Source: UBA9662 sp002729415 (lineage in GTDB: Bacteria > Poribacteria > WGA-4E > UBA9662). Taken from it: DNA of 64,000 bases. The stretch is from contig PBXZ01000057.1 of assembly GCA_002729415.1 (NCBI GenBank), positions 21,634 through 85,633 on the forward strand, read 5' to 3'. The position numbers and the translations under genes are program-made. Positions 61,065-64,000 of this stretch are shown here, piece by piece. The notes under the pieces are model-generated. The model did not search any database. It worked only from the letters and a program-made list of their open reading frames with translations, and was not told the origin of the DNA. Each line of letters opens with the position of its first letter. The first letter of the stretch is position 1.

Positions 61065-61769
61065 CTATTCGGGTGAGATGTCGATGACCTCTGCTCCCTT
61101 GGGTATGATAAATTTAAAAAGGTTTGCCGAAAGTGGGAGGTCACGTTTTATGTTCTTCAATGTAATAGTCGCACTTACATTATTACTGTTTGTATTGGTG
61201 GAATAATAACCAAATTGGACTGGTAACCAATTTTTGGAATCAATAAGAAGCTCGATTGTCTCGTGCATAGTTGCCTGGTTCCCCGGTTGTGCAAGGAGAT
61301 GAGGTTTCGGCGTTAACTCCATGCGATGAAAGCCTTTCTCTTCGGCAAGTTTATCGTCTTTTAGTTGGTGATTGTAATTTTCTTCTAGATTTTCGAGAGA
61401 AAATCCTATTCCTGGAAGCAGTTCCTTACGATCTGGATTTGACCATGTCATTTTGTTGACTTGGTTTAGAAATGGTGTATAAGACCATGAATACTCACCG
61501 TCGAGAACAATCGTTTGCACAATCTCACTTGAGTTTTCCTGATTGAAGTAGTCTTGTCTTAATAAATTTGGTTTGCTAAATGAGAGGCGTCCATTGGAAG
61601 TTCCCTTATTTGTACCGTGAATGGTTGTTTCCACGAAATCTGCGGTGAAGTTTTTCGATTTCCTATATTCCTCCTTGAAATTTTCTAACACTTGGTCGGC
61701 GGTTTGAGCTATCACCCAACCATTACAAAAAAACGATAATATCAGAACAAAATTACGACATCGTTTCAT
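61065..61769 (-). CDS. lolA: Outer-membrane lipoprotein carrier LolA-like protein
   Basis: This 234-residue exported protein has a signal peptide (FVLILSFFCNGWVIAQ). The LolA-type fold is suggested by ADQVLENFKEEYRKSKNFTADFVE, RLSFSKPNLLRQDY, IVLDGEYSWSYTP and FKFIIPKGAEVID. LolA carries lipoproteins through the periplasm, so its presence supports a diderm envelope. An AAAGGAAAA site precedes the ATG. It is the first gene of the lolA-pgsA-thpR run. Confidence 0.85.
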   Translation of the reverse strand: MKRCRNFVLILSFFCNGWVIAQTADQVLENFKEEYRKSKNFTADFVETTIHGTNKGTSNGRLSFSKPNLLRQDYFNQENSSEIVQTIVLDGEYSWSYTPFLNQVNKMTWSNPDRKELLPGIGFSLENLEENYNHQLKDDKLAEEKGFHRMELTPKPHLLAQPGNQATMHETIELLIDSKNWLPVQFGYYSTNTNSNNVSATITLKNIKRDLPLSANLFKFIIPKGAEVIDISPE

Positions 61770-61825
61770 AAAAATTTTCCTTTTCTAATTAGTAGCATTC
61801 CCGTTGCAATTTGTCAATCTTTAAT

Positions 61826-62281
61826 TTATTTGAAAATTTCAGGATGTCGGTTGATTTCTTGGGTGATAATTTTCTTCGTGTCGTTCTTTGGTACTTGGAT
61901 TTTTGACCAATCTGTTAGTATTACTGTTAAGTCTTCGGAATTTTCAAGGTTAGAGAGGACAAAAGCCTCAAGTTCTTCTGAGATGTTTGCGTCTCGAAAA
62001 AAGCTGTAGAACCAGATTGAAAATTCTTTGATTCTATCTGAATGTGTTGCGAAAACCCAAAAGTTGAATGTACAAAAATCAATACCCTCTTCACAGGTTT
62101 TGTTCGATAGCCACAGATTACTTGGGATTCCCTGTAGATGATCGAGGAAATATGTTTTTAAATGCTGATTATTAAGATAGGTAACCTCCGGCAGGATACT
62201 AAACTGAATCGCATATTTATAGGCCCAGACCTCAACTTGAGGTGTTTTCGCCCCTGCTTTTTTGTTTTTACGAGGAAGCAA
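61826..62281 (-). CDS. Hypothetical protein, 151 residues
   Basis: I do not recognise this gene. The protein starts basic (MLPRKNKKAGAKTPQ) and the rest is soluble and aromatic-rich (WAYKYAIQFSILPEV, FNFWVFATHSDR, FSIWFYSFFRDANIS), with no signal peptide or membrane helix. It lies 56 bp upstream of lolA on the same strand and diverges from guaB. Frame length without Ns and the tight fit between neighbours make it a likely real gene. A small regulatory or nucleic-acid-binding role would be speculation. Confidence 0.65.
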   Translation of the reverse strand: MLPRKNKKAGAKTPQVEVWAYKYAIQFSILPEVTYLNNQHLKTYFLDHLQGIPSNLWLSNKTCEEGIDFCTFNFWVFATHSDRIKEFSIWFYSFFRDANISEELEAFVLSNLENSEDLTVILTDWSKIQVPKNDTKKIITQEINRHPEIFK

Positions 62282-62321
62282 TTTTGGCTCTTTGAGTCTC
62301 TTTGATTTAATATGTAATGTC

Positions 62322-62350
62322 TTGACAATTTCCGGTTGCTATAATAGAAT
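62322..62350 (+). promoter_or_regulatory. Sigma-70-type promoter for guaB
   Basis: A consensus TTGACA (62322-62327) and TAGAAT (62345-62350) are 17 bp apart. The start would be near 62357, leaving a leader of about 44 nt. A TATAAT at 62340-62345 is only 12 bp from the -35 box. Confidence 0.65.
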
Positions 62351-62400
62351 CCCGAGTATCAGTATTGAATTAGCAGTTTTCTGGTGAAAGATAGATCAAC

Positions 62401-63900
62401 ATGAATGAAAGTTATTTTCAGCCTATAGATGCAAAGTTTGCCAAAGAGGGATTAACATTTGACGATGTTTTGCTTTTGCCAGCTGAGTCAGAGTTCCCTC
62501 CCAGCGAAGCTGATACTAAAACGTATTTAACATCGAATATTCAACTTAATATTCCGATTTCCAGTTCTGCGATGGATACGGTGACGGAGGCTGAACTGGC
62601 CATTGCTCTGGCGAGAGAAGGCGGTATTGGAATTGTCCATCGGAATCTTCCGATTGAACGACAGGCTGAAGAGATCGATAAGGTTAAGCGCTCCGAAAGT
62701 GGCATGATTGAGCACCCGATCACACTGACACCCGATAAAACGGTGGCTGACGCGTTAGAGGTGACAGCTTTTTACAGAATTGGTGGAGTCCCTATCATTT
62801 CTGAAGACGGGATTTTGGTTGGTATGATTACCAACCGGGATCTTAAGTACGAGGAGAATTATGATACGCCAGTTACAAAACTGATGACACCACTTAACAA
62901 ACTTGTAACCGCTCCGCCCGGGATTAGTTTGGAAGATGCAAAAAAAGTTCTTCATCAAATTCGAAAAGAGAAACTTCCTATTGTTGATGATGACTATCGA
63001 CTTCATGGTTTAATTACTATCAAGGACATTGACAAAATTAGGCAATATCCTACTTCGTGTAAGGATGAGTTGGGTCGGCTTCGTGTTGGTGCGGCAGTTA
63101 GTCCTTCTTCAAGTCTTGACGAAATTGGAATGCTCGTAGAGGCAAAAGTCGACGTCTTGGTTATTGATACCGCCCATGGTCATTCGAAGAGTGTCGTACG
63201 TGCTGTACAGACAGTGAAAACCGAATTTCCGAATGTGGATCTTATTGTTGGTAATGTGGTAACGGGTGAAGCAACACAGAGGCTCATTGATGCTGGAGCA
63301 GATGGTATAAAAGTTGGGATTGGGCCAGGGTCGATCTGTACTACTAGGGTTATTGCCGGGATTGGGGTTCCTCAGATTACAGCCATTTATGATTGCGCTG
63401 TGGAAGCAGACAAGCAGAGTATCCCGATTATTGCGGATGGAGGTATTCGATATTCTGGTGATATCGCTAAGGCAATTGGTGCTGGTGCAAGTTCTGTCAT
63501 GATTGGAAGTCTGTTTGCTGGAACAGAAGAAAGCCCTGGGAAAACAATTATCTACCAAGGTCGGAAATTTAAGGTCTATCGCGGAATGGGATCACTTTCC
63601 GCGATGCGAAAGCGCGGCGGAAAAGAACGTTATGCGCAGGGTAGCGAAGAAGATATTTCTAAACTGGTGCCTGAAGGTATTGAGGGGCGTGTTCCATATA
63701 AGGGAACTCTAAGCGAGTCCGTTTACCAGTTTGTCGGAGGTCTTCGGACTGCAATGGGTTATTGTGGTACACCTGATATCGAGTCGTTGCGGCTTAATAG
63801 TCGCTTTATTCGAATAACAGGTAGTGGATATCAAGAAGGTCACCCACATGACGTTGTTGTTACTGAAGAGGCACCCAACTATAGTATTTTCGGTACGTAA
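62401..63900 (+). CDS. guaB: Inosine-5'-monophosphate dehydrogenase
   Basis: This 499-residue enzyme converts IMP to XMP with NAD+ in guanine nucleotide synthesis. The TIM barrel holds LTFDDVLLLP and the catalytic-Cys loop GPGSICTTRVIAGIGVPQ (C313). Two CBS domains (about 105-215) are inserted between barrel parts, as usual. The flap RGMGSLSAMRKRGGKERYAQ and the end HDVVVTEEAPNYS are also present. It is full length. Confidence 0.97.
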   Translation: MNESYFQPIDAKFAKEGLTFDDVLLLPAESEFPPSEADTKTYLTSNIQLNIPISSSAMDTVTEAELAIALAREGGIGIVHRNLPIERQAEEIDKVKRSESGMIEHPITLTPDKTVADALEVTAFYRIGGVPIISEDGILVGMITNRDLKYEENYDTPVTKLMTPLNKLVTAPPGISLEDAKKVLHQIRKEKLPIVDDDYRLHGLITIKDIDKIRQYPTSCKDELGRLRVGAAVSPSSSLDEIGMLVEAKVDVLVIDTAHGHSKSVVRAVQTVKTEFPNVDLIVGNVVTGEATQRLIDAGADGIKVGIGPGSICTTRVIAGIGVPQITAIYDCAVEADKQSIPIIADGGIRYSGDIAKAIGAGASSVMIGSLFAGTEESPGKTIIYQGRKFKVYRGMGSLSAMRKRGGKERYAQGSEEDISKLVPEGIEGRVPYKGTLSESVYQFVGGLRTAMGYCGTPDIESLRLNSRFIRITGSGYQEGHPHDVVVTEEAPNYSIFGT

Positions 63901-64000
63901 CTATATTATCTCCAAGTTAAGAGCCTGTTCTATAATCTCATCTTTGTTTGTTTGCCATCTTCTTGTGTTTGAGGTTTAGTTTTATTGTTAGTAAGCAGGT

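Noticed and set aside
62340..62345. TATAAT as the guaB -10 box
   Set aside because: Only 12 bp from TTGACA; TAGAAT at 17 bp is the better partner, unless another -35 is used.
1..64000. tRNA, rRNA, CRISPR, toxin-antitoxin or phage genes
   Set aside because: No cloverleaf-like sequence, rRNA segment, spacer-repeat array or phage structural gene was recognised by eye.

Overview
The window is one 64 kb stretch of an AT-rich, gene-dense chromosome from a diderm (Gram-negative type) bacterium. Kdo transferase (46441-47724), LolA (61065-61769), a POTRA/beta-barrel outer-membrane protein (23705-25492) and Tat- and Sec-type exported proteins all point to an outer membrane. The best taxonomic hint is the giant exported protein at 1878-11378. 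Its C-terminus has two dockerin-like calcium loops followed by a YPNPFNPETWIPF-type sorting/FlgD-Ig domain, a combination I associate with Candidatus Poribacteria and relatives. The many phytanoyl-CoA dioxygenase, Gfo/Idh/MocA, sulfatase, creatininase, PIG-L and DUF1501 genes fit the same group. This placement is inference; no rRNA is present. Isolated N bases occur in patches and often sit at third codon positions, so the sequence looks like a consensus over population variation or collapsed repeats.

Layout. 1-11.4 kb: end of a sulfatase, a PhyH dioxygenase, and a 3166-residue beta-helix surface protein built from seven large modules. 11.7-23.6 kb: FkbM methyltransferase, then a probable catabolic operon (two Gfo/Idh oxidoreductases, creatininase-family hydrolase, Nramp-like transporter), a mannonate-dehydratase-like enolase-superfamily enzyme, a PIG-L deacetylase, an intergenic stretch with a decayed IS630-type transposase and a perfect 17-bp hairpin, a steroid 5-alpha-reductase-family membrane protein, a third Gfo/Idh enzyme and a NIPSNAP protein. 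23.7-32.2 kb: a BatA-like von Willebrand protein overlapping a BamA/TamA-like protein, then a divergent small membrane protein and a three-gene signalling set (GAF protein, RsbW-like ATPase, STAS protein). 32.4-42.6 kb, almost all on the minus strand: Ldh_2 dehydrogenase, PHP-domain protein, orphan ABC binding protein, a tight cluster (PhyH, methyltransferase, gpmA, zinc phospholipase C/nuclease-like protein, aldose epimerase) and an AMIN-like/SUMF1 fusion.

42.8-64 kb is mostly housekeeping: UbiA prenyltransferase and CPBP protease, FetAB metal exporter, trxA-waaA, a Tat-exported DUF1501 protein, a dicarboxylate symporter with an unusual insertion, AI-2E-family permease, der, sugar isomerases, NhaC antiporter, SDR, recA, thpR-pgsA-lolA, and guaB at the end.

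The genes suggest a heterotroph that uses sugars, sugar acids and sulfated or N-acylated glycans, exports very large repetitive surface proteins, and has a partner-switching regulatory module with an unusual STAS component. The points most worth following are that module (28.7-32.2 kb), the internal duplication of the giant protein, the SRD5A-like protein, and several family members that lack the usual catalytic or ligand residues (STAS, SUMF1, Nramp, ManD).
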